Source: RPRB01 sp035519675 | GTDB lineage: Bacteria; Myxococcota; Myxococcia; Myxococcales; Myxococcaceae | Reading direction: 5' to 3' | NCBI GenBank assembly: GCA_035519675.1 | Contig: DATIWB010000102.1 | Span: 1 to 64,000, forward strand | Length of the DNA: 64,000 bases | Shown here: positions 33,408 through 41,487 of the stretch, one piece after another | Layout of the letters: each line of letters starts with the position of its first letter | Numbering within the stretch: the stretch's first letter is position 1 | Program-made: the position numbers and the translations under genes | Notes under the pieces: generated by a model | Seen by the model: only the letters and a program-made list of their open reading frames with translations | What the model was told of the DNA's origin: nothing | Databases searched by the model: none

Positions 33408-35903
33408 GTGCTCGGATTCAGCCTCTTCCAGGCCGCCGTGCTCGGCAGCGCGGTGGGGGCGATCGTCAGCGCCCGGGTGCCGCCCACCCCGGGTTTCCGT
33501 GAGGAGGAGCCGCCGCGGCGGTTCCGGCTCCGTACCCTCATCGGCGCGCCCGTCGACGTCCTGGAGCGCTCGCTCCTCGACTGGCGGCTACACGAGCTCG
33601 GACGGCAGAGCGAGCCTGCGCGCGACGTGGTGCTGGTGGGGGTGGACGACGAGACGCTGGCCAATGCCCGCGAGGACTCGCACCTCGACCTGAGCGTCTG
33701 GCCGTGGCCCCGGGCGCTCCTGGGAGGGCTCGTTGCCCAGCTGGGGCGCGAGGGGGCCTCACCGGTGGTGCTCGACTGGGCGCTGGACAGTGGTAGCCCC
33801 CGGGTGGGAGGCGAGGTCTCGGACGACGAGCAGTTCCGCCGCGCGCTCGACGCGACGCCGGGCACGGTGCTCGGCTTCTCGCTGTCGGCCGCGCCTCCGC
33901 CCGCGGTGGTGCGCCCGCTCCGGCCGTCGCTGGTGCTGGTGGGCACCGAGGACAGCGACGCCCCGGCGGTGACCGAGCTGGTCCGGCGGGTGCTGGCCAG
34001 CCATGCGCCCGCCTTCGCCGTGCCCGACGGGAGCCGGGTCCGGGTCTGGGCCGGGGTGAGCTCCGAGGACGAGGGCCGGCAGCTGGCGAAGCGGCTCGGC
34101 ATCGGAGGGACGGCGCTGGTCCGCGACTTCGGTGCGGCGGACCGGCCCTTCCAGGTCACCCCCGAGGACCTCCTGGTGCGAGTGGCCGCCGTCGACGTCG
34201 AGGGGCTGGAGGTGGAGGCGCTTCCGCTCGCCCGGTCGCTGGACGTGCCGGCCTCGGTGCTCTTGGGGGCGCGCAGCCGGTACGGGCACACCGCGCTGGC
34301 CGTCGACCCCGACGGGAAGGTGCGAGGAATCCAGCACCTGGTGCGCTGGGTGTCGCCGCAGGGCCGGGTGCATGTGCTCCCCTCGCTCGCCCTGGCCGGG
34401 GCGCTGGCCCGGGCCAACAGCCGCCGGGTGGCCTGGAGCGGCGGGCGGCTGCTGGTGGTGGGGGGCAAGGGCGTGCCCGCGGACCGGACCGGCTACGCGC
34501 TGCTTCGCTGGGACGCAGCGGAGAGCGCACGCGACGGCCGGGGCTCGCTGGAGCGGGCGGTCTCCGGATGGCGCTTCCTCCAGAACCACTTCGACGCGCA
34601 GGAGGGAGTGCCGGCCCACGCCCGCAACGACGTGCAGCACCGGGCGGTGGTGCTGGCAGAGACGTTCCGCAGCGCCGGGGCCTGGCCGGCCACCCCACTG
34701 GGGGACGGGGTCGCGCACGCCGCGGTGGTGGGCCAGTCGCTGGAGAACTGGATCGACGGGGTGGGCATCAGCCGGGCGCCGGTCCGGACCGACGTGCTCG
34801 CCACCTTTGCCCTGGCCTTCGCCGGCGGCTTCGTCGCGCTGGGGTTCAGCGGGCTGTTCCGCTCGTTCGTCGGCGCGCTGCTGTACGTGCTGGCGGCGGC
34901 GGCGGTGGTGGTGGCCTGGCTCTTCTGGGTCCGGCGGCTCCTGGTGGTGGACGGGGTGTGGCTGGCGGCAGGCGGCCCGCTGATCGCCTTCGGCCTCGCC
35001 TGGCTCATCACCGGACGGTACGCGCTCCGGACCGAGCGGCAGATGCGCGACTTCGTCTACGGCGCGCTGGGGCGCTACGTCAGCCCGGACATCGCCGACC
35101 AGGTGTTCCGGAACGTGGCGCTGATGCGGCCGCAGCGGCGCGAGGTGACGCTCTGCTTCGCGGACCTGGATGGATTCCGGCGGTTGCACCAGCTGCTCCC
35201 GCCCGAGGTGCTGGTCGACCTGCTCAACACCTACTTCGGCGAGCTCACCCACCTCGTCCGCCAGACCGGCGGACACGTCGAGTACGCGGGCGATTCGCTG
35301 ATTGCCTTCTGGGGCGCGCCGGTGCGCCTGGACCGGCACGGCCCGGTGGCCTGCCGGACGGCGCTGGCCATCCGCTCGGAGCTGGTCCGTCTCCGCCCCG
35401 ACTGGCAGCGGCGTTTCGGAGTGGAGGTGCAGGCGCGGATGGCGCTCCACTCGGGCGAGGTGGTCGCCGGCGACATGGGCAGCGCTCTGAAGTCGAACTA
35501 CACGGTGCTCGGCGACCCGGTGGCCACGGCCGAGCGGCTGGAACGGGCCAACCGGCTCTACGGCACGGACCTGCTCGTCTCCGGCGAGACGCAGCGCCGG
35601 GCGGGGGACGAGTTCGTGTTCCGCGAGCTCGACGTGGTGACGGTGGGCGGCGGGCCGCAGACGCTCCACGAGCTCATCTGCCGCCGCGGTGAGGTGCCGC
35701 CGGCGCTGGCCCCCATCCTCCAGGGCTGGCCGGACGCCCTGGCCCGGGTGCGCCGGCGTGACTTCCGGGGGGCGCTGGCGTTCTTCGAGCAGCACGCGCC
35801 GGTGGATCCGGTCTCGGCGCGCTGGGCCGAGCGGGTGCGCGGGTACCAGGCTTCCCCACCGCCCCCGGACTGGGATGGGCGCGGCGACCTCCGCCGCGGT
35901 TGA
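33408..35903 (+). CDS. CHASE2-domain nucleotidyl cyclase homologue with altered active site
   Basis: An 831-residue membrane protein: N-terminal membrane helix, periplasmic CHASE2 domain (about 40-440), three membrane helices (about 463-545) and a class III cyclase domain (about 575-745). The metal aspartates are kept (Asp586 in CFADLDGF, Asp629 in YAGDSLIAFWG). At the base-selecting lysine site there is Glu625, as in guanylate cyclases, with Thr699 at the partner position, and the transition-state Asn is Ala706, with Arg710 retained. It may have changed substrate, weak activity or a regulatory role. Start GTG at 33408. No sensor or phosphodiesterase gene is adjacent, unlike the cyclase at 10.8 kb. 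Confidence 0.88.
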   Translation: MLGFSLFQAAVLGSAVGAIVSARVPPTPGFREEEPPRRFRLRTLIGAPVDVLERSLLDWRLHELGRQSEPARDVVLVGVDDETLANAREDSHLDLSVWPWPRALLGGLVAQLGREGASPVVLDWALDSGSPRVGGEVSDDEQFRRALDATPGTVLGFSLSAAPPPAVVRPLRPSLVLVGTEDSDAPAVTELVRRVLASHAPAFAVPDGSRVRVWAGVSSEDEGRQLAKRLGIGGTALVRDFGAADRPFQVTPEDLLVRVAAVDVEGLEVEALPLARSLDVPASVLLGARSRYGHTALAVDPDGKVRGIQHLVRWVSPQGRVHVLPSLALAGALARANSRRVAWSGGRLLVVGGKGVPADRTGYALLRWDAAESARDGRGSLERAVSGWRFLQNHFDAQEGVPAHARNDVQHRAVVLAETFRSAGAWPATPLGDGVAHAAVVGQSLENWIDGVGISRAPVRTDVLATFALAFAGGFVALGFSGLFRSFVGALLYVLAAAAVVVAWLFWVRRLLVVDGVWLAAGGPLIAFGLAWLITGRYALRTERQMRDFVYGALGRYVSPDIADQVFRNVALMRPQRREVTLCFADLDGFRRLHQLLPPEVLVDLLNTYFGELTHLVRQTGGHVEYAGDSLIAFWGAPVRLDRHGPVACRTALAIRSELVRLRPDWQRRFGVEVQARMALHSGEVVAGDMGSALKSNYTVLGDPVATAERLERANRLYGTDLLVSGETQRRAGDEFVFRELDVVTVGGGPQTLHELICRRGEVPPALAPILQGWPDALARVRRRDFRGALAFFEQHAPVDPVSARWAERVRGYQASPPPPDWDGRGDLRRG

Positions 35904-35910
35904 ACGACGT

Positions 35911-36774
35911 TCAGGGGCGGCCGGGGGTCGATTCGCCGCCGCCGCCCCTGCCGGGCCGGTTGGGCTCGAGGACGATGTGGACGGCACCGTTCGCGGCGAA
36001 CTCGGGTGAGTCCGCGACCGGTGGCGGCGGGGCCCGGCTCGGCGGCTCGGTGCGGATCTGCTCCACGGTCACTCCCTCGCCGACGAGGAAGTCCCGGACG
36101 CGCTCGGCCCGCTTCCCCGAGAGCGCCAGGGCCACCTTGCGCGAGCCACGGCTCGGAGGTTGTGCCTGGACGCGCGCCGGGCGGCTGGCACTCTTGAGGT
36201 AGTCGGCCACCTGGCTGAGGCGGTCGCGTCCCCCGGGGAGCAGGTCGGCCCCGCCGCGTGCGAAGAGCTGGGCTCCCGGCAGGCTGATCACCGTCCCCTG
36301 CGGCAGGTCGCGGATCTCGGCTTCCCGGGTGAGCACCGCCCGGCTCTGTGCCAGACGGGCCTCGGCGGCGTCGCGCACCGCCTTCTCCTTCTCCAGCTCG
36401 GCCTGGGTCAGCTTCAGCTTCTGCTGGGCCTCGTCGAGCATCTGCTGCCTGGTGGCGCTGAGCGCCTGGAGCGTCTTGTCGCGCTCGGCGGCGAGCTCGT
36501 GGGTCCGCCCCAGCGCCTCGGCGGCCTGGACCTTGAGGATGACCACGGTCGCTCGGTCGTCGACCACCTTCGGATCGCCGGTGTCGAGCCCCTTCTCGGC
36601 GAGGTCGAGCCACTTCTTGGCCGTATCGAGGTCGGCCGGGCTCGCCTCGGCCGCGGGTCCGTCGAGCGCCTTCTGGTAGGCAGCGCGGGCCTCGTCGAGC
36701 CGGTCGGTCCGCTGCAGGTGGACACAGCCGCCGCAGAGCGCCGCGACGAGGAGGAGCGGAGTGCCAGGCCTCAT
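35911..36774 (-). CDS. OmpA-like lipoprotein with coiled coil
   Basis: A 287-residue protein. The signal ends VAALCGGC, so Cys17 is a probable lipidation site. A helical repeat-like segment (about 22-75) is followed by a coiled coil (about 85-155) and a C-terminal OmpA/MotB-like domain (about 165-270: QLFARGGADLLPGGRDRL, then SGKRAERVRDFLV) of the kind that binds peptidoglycan. It overlaps the DUF4398 gene by four bases, and such pairs are common in deltaproteobacteria. Outer-membrane to peptidoglycan linkage is inferred. Confidence 0.8.
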   Translation of the reverse strand: MRPGTPLLLVAALCGGCVHLQRTDRLDEARAAYQKALDGPAAEASPADLDTAKKWLDLAEKGLDTGDPKVVDDRATVVILKVQAAEALGRTHELAAERDKTLQALSATRQQMLDEAQQKLKLTQAELEKEKAVRDAAEARLAQSRAVLTREAEIRDLPQGTVISLPGAQLFARGGADLLPGGRDRLSQVADYLKSASRPARVQAQPPSRGSRKVALALSGKRAERVRDFLVGEGVTVEQIRTEPPSRAPPPPVADSPEFAANGAVHIVLEPNRPGRGGGGESTPGRP

Positions 36775-37139
36775 CGGGCGGCTCCGTCGTCGGCGACGCC
36801 ATCCTTGTGGAGCGCATCGAGCCGGGTATGGGCCTGCTCCGCCTCGGACCGGGCGAGCTGCTCGCGGGTCAGCGCATTGGCCAGCTCGGCCTGGGCACGG
36901 GCGATCTCCAGCTTGCGCGCCGCGGCCTCTGGGTCCTCCTTGTTGATCTCCTTCGCCGAGGCGATGGTGTCCCGGGCCTGCTGGAGGTGGAGCTTCGCCT
37001 GGGGCGCCCGCTCGGCGCCGATCTCCTGGGCTGCACGGACCTCGGCCTCCGCCTGGGCCAGCCGTTCCGCCGGGAGCGGCGGTGCACCGGCACAGGCGCA
37101 GCCGAACGCGACCAGCGCTCCCGCTGTCCACCTTCGCAT
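36771..37139 (-). CDS. DUF4398-type lipoprotein
   Basis: A 122-residue protein with a signal ending AFGCAC (Cys14 or Cys16 possible lipid site). The rest is one alanine- and glutamate-rich helical domain with the LHLQQARDTIASAKEI pattern (about 52-67) of DUF4398. It precedes, and overlaps by four bases, the OmpA-like lipoprotein. The pair is probably an envelope structural unit. Function not established. Confidence 0.78.
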   Translation of the reverse strand: MRRWTAGALVAFGCACAGAPPLPAERLAQAEAEVRAAQEIGAERAPQAKLHLQQARDTIASAKEINKEDPEAAARKLEIARAQAELANALTREQLARSEAEQAHTRLDALHKDGVADDGAAR

Positions 37140-37235
37140 GAAGAGCTCCTCCGCCGACGGTGCCGGAAGGTGGCCACGGAGGGTTTGACAGGCAACGGCG
37201 CGGCACGCGGCTTGCGGCTTGCGCCGCCGCGCTCG

Positions 37236-37586
37236 TCAGTCCTCGCGGGAACCCTTGAGTGCCTCGACGGGGCGGTCCTGGCCCACGTGCTCGGCGAGGA
37301 CCTGGCGGATGCCCTCGGGGGTCATCCGGCCGTAGTGCACCTCGTCCTCCCAGCCCATGAGCTGGAAGTCCTCCTGGCGGAAGGGGTCCGGTGGACGGGG
37401 GCGCTCCTCGCGGATGACGACGTTCGGGCCCAGATGGCAGAGCCCGTAGCAGCCGCCGCGGGCGAGCGTGCACCGGCCGCGCAGGTCCAGCTCCTTCACC
37501 GCCTCCTGCGCGGTGGCTGCCACGCGCTCGGCGCCGTTGCGACGGCAGTCCGGCCCCTTGCAGATGGAGACGCGATAGGTGGGCAC
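37236..37586 (-). CDS. thioredoxin-like [2Fe-2S] ferredoxin
   Basis: A 116-residue protein with cysteines in CKGPDC (residues 9 and 14) and CTLARGGCYGLC (39, 46, 50). A Cys pair near the N-terminus and a GGCYGLC site later are typical of thioredoxin-fold [2Fe-2S] ferredoxins, also seen in the NuoE and hydrogenase families. It may be a redox carrier or an assembly factor. The GTG start lies 14 bases after the PTS EIIC stop. The C-terminal YGRMTPEGIRQVLAEH resembles the end of that family. Confidence 0.8.
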   Translation of the reverse strand: MPTYRVSICKGPDCRRNGAERVAATAQEAVKELDLRGRCTLARGGCYGLCHLGPNVVIREERPRPPDPFRQEDFQLMGWEDEVHYGRMTPEGIRQVLAEHVGQDRPVEALKGSRED

Positions 37587-37599
37587 GGGGAAACGAGTC

Positions 37600-39075
37600 T
37601 TACGGCGTCGGGGCGGCAGGCGGAAGAGAGGCCCGGCTGGCCGTTTGCTCCTCGGTGGCGAGACGCCGGTCCTCGCGGCGAACGAAGGGCCAGTAGACGG
37701 CGATGGCGAGACCCAGGGTGCCCAGCTGGAGCACGACGGCGCGCGGGTCGCCGCCGGTGGTGAGCCAGGCGCCCACGGGCGCGGGCAAGGTCCAGAGCGT
37801 CTCCAGGTAGGGCGGATGGACCCAGCCGAGGCGGAAGGCGCTCCAGGCGACGGCGGCCGAGAGCAAGGGCGCGAGGACGAAGGGCGGGGCGAGCCGCGGG
37901 TTGAGGACGACGGGCACGCCGAAGAGCAGCGGCTCGTTGATGTTGCACAGCACGGGGACGATGCCGGCGCGGCCCACGGCCCGGAGCTGGGCCGAGCGGC
38001 AGCGGAGGAGGAGCAGGCCGAGCGCCAGCGCCGCGCCCGAGCCGCCCTGCCAGACGAACCAGAGGAAGAAGTGCAGGGGAGCGACGTGCGGCGGGGCGGC
38101 GTGGGTGGCGACCGCCTCCATGTTGGCGACCAGCATCGCCTCCCAGACCGGGCGCATCGCCGCGGTGAGCGCCGCGGGGTGAACGCCGAGGAACCACAGG
38201 ACGCTGTCCAGCACGACCAGGGTGACGACGCCCCCCAACGAGTCGGCGGCGTGGACCAGGGGGGCGACGGCGCGCTCGAGCAAGGTGATGAGGTCGAGGC
38301 CAGCGAGGTGAACCACGAGGAAGACACCGGTGAGCACCAGCGCCGCGGGGAGGAGCGCGACGAAGCTGCGGACCACGACCTCGGGCGGTCCGCCTGGCAG
38401 GCGCAAGGTCCAGCGCCGGGCGACGAGCATTCGGGTGAGCTCGACGGAGGCGATGGCGAGCAGCAGGCCGGCGAAGATGCCGCCGGCGCCGAGACGCGCC
38501 ACGAGGAGCGAGAGCGGCTGGGCGGGCGCCCCGGGCTGGAGCGCGGCGAGGACGTAGCCTGAGGCGGCGATGAGCCCGGCGGCGGTGGTGTCCAGCGCGT
38601 AGCTCCGGGCGAGCGCCTGTGCCGTGCCGAAGGTGACCCAGAGCGCGATGCATCCGCCGAGCGCGCGGTAGGGGAGGAGCAGCGTCGTCGAGTACGGGGC
38701 GAGGAGCCGCTGCAGCGCGGGCCAGGGCGGCTGAGCGACCAGAAGGAACAGCGAACCGACGAGGACGAGGGGGAGCGCGCTGACCACGCCGTCCCGGACC
38801 GCGAGAAGGTGCCGCTGCCGGGCGAGCCGTTCGGCGGCGCGGGCGAGGGTCTGGCGACGCGTGCCAGGCGCGGCGCTGGTGGAAGCGGTGGCCAGGAAGC
38901 AGAGCGTCTCCCGGCCGGGACGACTGGGCAAGGACGTGCCCAGCCCACCTCGAGGTCCTCGCCGCAAGCAGAGGGGGAGTGGCTGGGCGTGTTCGCCGTG
39001 CTGCTGCCGTTTCGCGGACCGCCGGATTCCCGGTTTGAGTGCCCGTTCGAGCCGGCCCCAGCCGGGCTCGAGCAC
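37600..39075 (-). CDS. PTS sugar transporter EIIC (cellobiose/lactose type), start uncertain
   Basis: Up to 491 residues. The hydrophobic body (from about residue 95) has about ten membrane helices and family landmarks: AVRDGVVSALPLVLVGSLF, WFVWQGGSGAALAL, and NINEPLLFGVPVVLNP near residue 380, where the EIIC sugar site lies. The first 75-85 residues lack hydrophobic or family sequence, so a TTG at 38931 (or a later start) may be the true one. No EIIA, EIIB, HPr or EI gene is near. The C-terminus is an unusual cytoplasmic tail. It is followed by the ferredoxin gene. Confidence 0.75.
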   Translation of the reverse strand: MLEPGWGRLERALKPGIRRSAKRQQHGEHAQPLPLCLRRGPRGGLGTSLPSRPGRETLCFLATASTSAAPGTRRQTLARAAERLARQRHLLAVRDGVVSALPLVLVGSLFLLVAQPPWPALQRLLAPYSTTLLLPYRALGGCIALWVTFGTAQALARSYALDTTAAGLIAASGYVLAALQPGAPAQPLSLLVARLGAGGIFAGLLLAIASVELTRMLVARRWTLRLPGGPPEVVVRSFVALLPAALVLTGVFLVVHLAGLDLITLLERAVAPLVHAADSLGGVVTLVVLDSVLWFLGVHPAALTAAMRPVWEAMLVANMEAVATHAAPPHVAPLHFFLWFVWQGGSGAALALGLLLLRCRSAQLRAVGRAGIVPVLCNINEPLLFGVPVVLNPRLAPPFVLAPLLSAAVAWSAFRLGWVHPPYLETLWTLPAPVGAWLTTGGDPRAVVLQLGTLGLAIAVYWPFVRREDRRLATEEQTASRASLPPAAPTP

Positions 39076-39115
39076 GGGGACGCATCGGAGCGGTCAGCGA
39101 GCAGAGGGGCTATCC

Positions 39116-39178
39116 GGAGCCATCACCGGGCCAGATGGCGCACGGTTTGCGGGCTATCGGATGAGGTCCGATGGCTCC
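39116..39178 (-). other. inverted-repeat structured region upstream of PTS EIIC
   Basis: GGAGCCATC at 39116-39124 is perfectly complementary to GATGGCTCC at 39170-39178. Inside, ATCGGA (39156-39161) and TCCGAT (39167-39172) form a second perfect repeat that partly overlaps the outer arm. The region lies in the gap between PTS EIIC (minus) and feoA (plus) and could be a folded leader of the PTS transcript or a protein-binding element. The two folds exclude each other in part, as in switching RNAs. No known riboswitch is recognised. Confidence 0.35.
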
Positions 39179-39232
39179 TAACCTAAAGGCATTCAAGGAA
39201 CTTTTCCACGTCATGGTCACGGCCACCGACAC

Positions 39233-39261
39233 TCGACTTTGAGAATCAGTCTCAATATAAA
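39233..39261 (+). promoter_or_regulatory. feoA promoter with Fur-like box in the spacer
   Basis: The 17 bases 39239-39255 form a Fur-like palindrome (TTGAGA ... TCTCAA; 7-1-7 core TGAGAAT-C-AGTCTCA at 39240-39254 with one mismatch). They exactly fill the spacer between a -35-like TCGACT (39233-39238) and a -10 TATAAA (39256-39261). The expected start is about 39267, one base before the feoA ATG. A bound Fur-iron complex would block both boxes. Confidence 0.7.
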
Positions 39262-39267
39262 GGGTCC

Positions 39268-39522
39268 ATGAGGAACCTCTCGCAGCTGCCGCCCGGCGCC
39301 CGTGCGCGCATCGACGGCTTCGGGGCGGCGCTCCGCCCGGAGGTGGGGCGGCGGCTGCGCGAGCTCGGGTTCGTCGACGGGAATGTCGTGCGCTGCGTCC
39401 GCCGCGCCCCGTTCGGCGGGCCTCGCGTGTATGCCGTGTCGGGAGCTGCGTTCGCTCTGGAGATGGACGTCGCGGCGCACGTGCTGCTCGGCCCGGCGGG
39501 CTCCGATGACGTCGCACGCTGA
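39268..39522 (+). CDS. feoA: ferrous iron transport protein A
   Basis: An 84-residue SH3-like FeoA, the small cytoplasmic helper of the FeoB ferrous-iron transporter. It shows LSQLPPGARARIDGF, RRLRELGFVDGNVVRCV and the closing FALEMDVAAHVLL typical of the family. It begins immediately after a Fur-like promoter and overlaps feoB by 17 bases. The leader is so short that a near-leaderless transcript is likely, with AAGG just before the ATG. Confidence 0.92.
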   Translation: MRNLSQLPPGARARIDGFGAALRPEVGRRLRELGFVDGNVVRCVRRAPFGGPRVYAVSGAAFALEMDVAAHVLLGPAGSDDVAR

Positions 39523-41365
39523 GCGTGCCGACGTCCTCCTCGTCGGCAACCCCAACTGCGGAAAGAGCCTCCTCTTCACCCGGCTCACCGGCATCGCCCA
39601 GAAGGTCGCCAACTATCCGGGCGTGACCACCGAGGTCCGCTCCGGCCACGCCGGCGGCCTCGTCATCCACGACTATCCGGGCATCTACTCGCTCGAGCCC
39701 CTCACCCTCGACGAGCGGGTGGCCATCGAGCGGCTGGACAGGGCGCTCGCCGATTCGACCACCAAGGCCATCGTCTGCGTGCTCGACGCCACCCGGCTCG
39801 AGCGCAGCCTCTACCTTCTCCTCGAGCTGCTGCCCCGGGCGCGGGCGGTCCACGTCCCGGTCATCGCCGCGGTCAACATCATCGACGAGCTGGTCGGCCC
39901 GAGCGCCCGGCTGGACGTCGCCGGCCTGAGCGCCGCCGTGGGCTGCCACTTCATCGGAGTCTCGGCGAAGACCGGGGAGGGGCTCGAGTCGCTGCGGGCG
40001 ACGCTCCACCATCTGGACCGCGAGCCACCCTGGGACGAGCGGTGCGTCGTCCCCGGGTCCATCGAGGAGCGGAAGCGTCTGGCCCGCCGGCTCACCCGCT
40101 CCTACGGCACCCGGGACGACGTGCTCCTCAGGTCGCAGGAGCGGCTCGACCGGGTCTTCCTCTCCACCTGGCTCGGGTTCCCGGTGTTCGCCGTGGTGAT
40201 GGCAGTCCTCTTCCAGGCGATCTTCACCTGGGCCGCCCCGCTGATGTCGCTGGTGAAGGACGGCATCGCCGCCGCGGGCACCTTCGTCGGCGGCTTGCTC
40301 CCGGCGGGCATCGCCCACGACTTCGTGCAGGACGCGGTGTTCGCCGGCATCGGCGCCTTCCTCACCTTCGTTCCGCAGATCTTCATCCTCTTTCTGATCA
40401 TCGGGGCGCTGGAGGATTCGGGCTACCTCGCCCGGGCCGCGGTGATGCTCCACCGGCCGCTGGGCTGGTTCGGCCTGTCGGGAAGGAGCTTCCTTCCGCT
40501 CCTCTCGGGCCACGCCTGCGCCATCCCGGCGATGATGGCCGCCCGCACCATCGAGTCGCCACGGCGGCGTCTCATCACGGTGATGGTGATTCCGTTCACC
40601 TCCTGCTCGGCGCGCCTGCCGATCTACGCCTTGCTGATCGGCGGGTTCGTCCCCGCGGCGACGCTGATCCCCGGGCTGCTCGGGCTCCAGGGTCTGGTCT
40701 TCGCCGGTGTCTACGCGTTCGGCATCCTGAACGCGCTCCTGGCCGCGGCGGTGCTCGACCGCATGACGCGCCGGCGCGCGGGCGGGAGGCTGGCCGATGC
40801 GCCGTTCGTCGTCGAGCTGCCGCCGTACCGCCTCCCCAGCGTCAAGCCCATCGTCCTCGCCGCGGCATCGCGGTCGTGGAGCTTCGTCCGCCGGGCGGCG
40901 CCGATCATCTTCACCGTGGTGGTGCTCATCTGGTTCCTCGGCTACTTCCCGAAGGGCGCCGGGCACCTCGATCAGTCCTGGCTGGCCGGGCTCGGCCGGC
41001 TGTTCGAGCCGGTGTTCCGGCCCATGGGCGCGGACTGGAAGTCGGGGGTGGGAATCCTGACCTCCTTCGTCGCCCGGGAGACCTTCGTCGGAACGATGGG
41101 CACCCTGAACGGTCTCGAGGACGCCGGCACCCACCTGGGCCAGCTCTCGACCCAGCTCCACCTCGGTGGCATGGGCCTCGCCGCGGCGCTGGCGCTGCTC
41201 GTCTTCTACGCCCTGTCGCTGCAGTGCGCGTCGACCCTGGCGGTGATGCGCAAGGAGACGGGAAGCGCCCGGGCGCCGGTGTTCGCCTTCCTCTCCATGA
41301 CCACGCTCGCGTACGTCGGAGCGGTGGTCACCTTCCACCTCGCCCGGGCCCTGGGTGCGGCGTGA
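39506..41365 (+). CDS. feoB: ferrous iron transporter B
   Basis: A 619-residue FeoB: an N-terminal G domain (P-loop GNPNCGKS at 14-21; DYPG at 56-59; a NxxD base-recognition motif in VNIIDEL) and a membrane domain with two Gate motifs containing the cysteine sites PFTSCSARLPIY and the later LSLQCASTLAVM. It moves Fe2+ across the inner membrane. It is shorter than E. coli FeoB (773). The C-terminus lacks the Feo-associated domain, consistent with a separate regulator downstream. Confidence 0.95.
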   Translation: MTSHAERADVLLVGNPNCGKSLLFTRLTGIAQKVANYPGVTTEVRSGHAGGLVIHDYPGIYSLEPLTLDERVAIERLDRALADSTTKAIVCVLDATRLERSLYLLLELLPRARAVHVPVIAAVNIIDELVGPSARLDVAGLSAAVGCHFIGVSAKTGEGLESLRATLHHLDREPPWDERCVVPGSIEERKRLARRLTRSYGTRDDVLLRSQERLDRVFLSTWLGFPVFAVVMAVLFQAIFTWAAPLMSLVKDGIAAAGTFVGGLLPAGIAHDFVQDAVFAGIGAFLTFVPQIFILFLIIGALEDSGYLARAAVMLHRPLGWFGLSGRSFLPLLSGHACAIPAMMAARTIESPRRRLITVMVIPFTSCSARLPIYALLIGGFVPAATLIPGLLGLQGLVFAGVYAFGILNALLAAAVLDRMTRRRAGGRLADAPFVVELPPYRLPSVKPIVLAAASRSWSFVRRAAPIIFTVVVLIWFLGYFPKGAGHLDQSWLAGLGRLFEPVFRPMGADWKSGVGILTSFVARETFVGTMGTLNGLEDAGTHLGQLSTQLHLGGMGLAAALALLVFYALSLQCASTLAVMRKETGSARAPVFAFLSMTTLAYVGAVVTFHLARALGAA

Positions 41366-41424
41366 ACGGGCTGCTCTCCCGCTGGCGAGAGGTGCCTCGG
41401 GGTGGCCCTGGCTTGTGTTGAGGT

Positions 41425-41445
41425 GTCCGACCTGTCAGGTTGGAC
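41425..41445. promoter_or_regulatory. 21-base palindrome downstream of feoB
   Basis: Reading 41425-41445, arms GTCC-x-ACCTG and CAGGT-x-GGAC flank a central T. Nine of ten positions in each arm are complementary. It begins 59 bases after the feoB stop and 43 bases before the ATG of the cysteine-rich winged-helix gene. Symmetry and position suit an operator, probably for the protein encoded next. A hairpin within the transcript is the other reading. Confidence 0.6.
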
Positions 41446-41487
41446 TACCGGCCGAGCGATCCCCGCCGCCGCCAAAGGCTGGCCACG

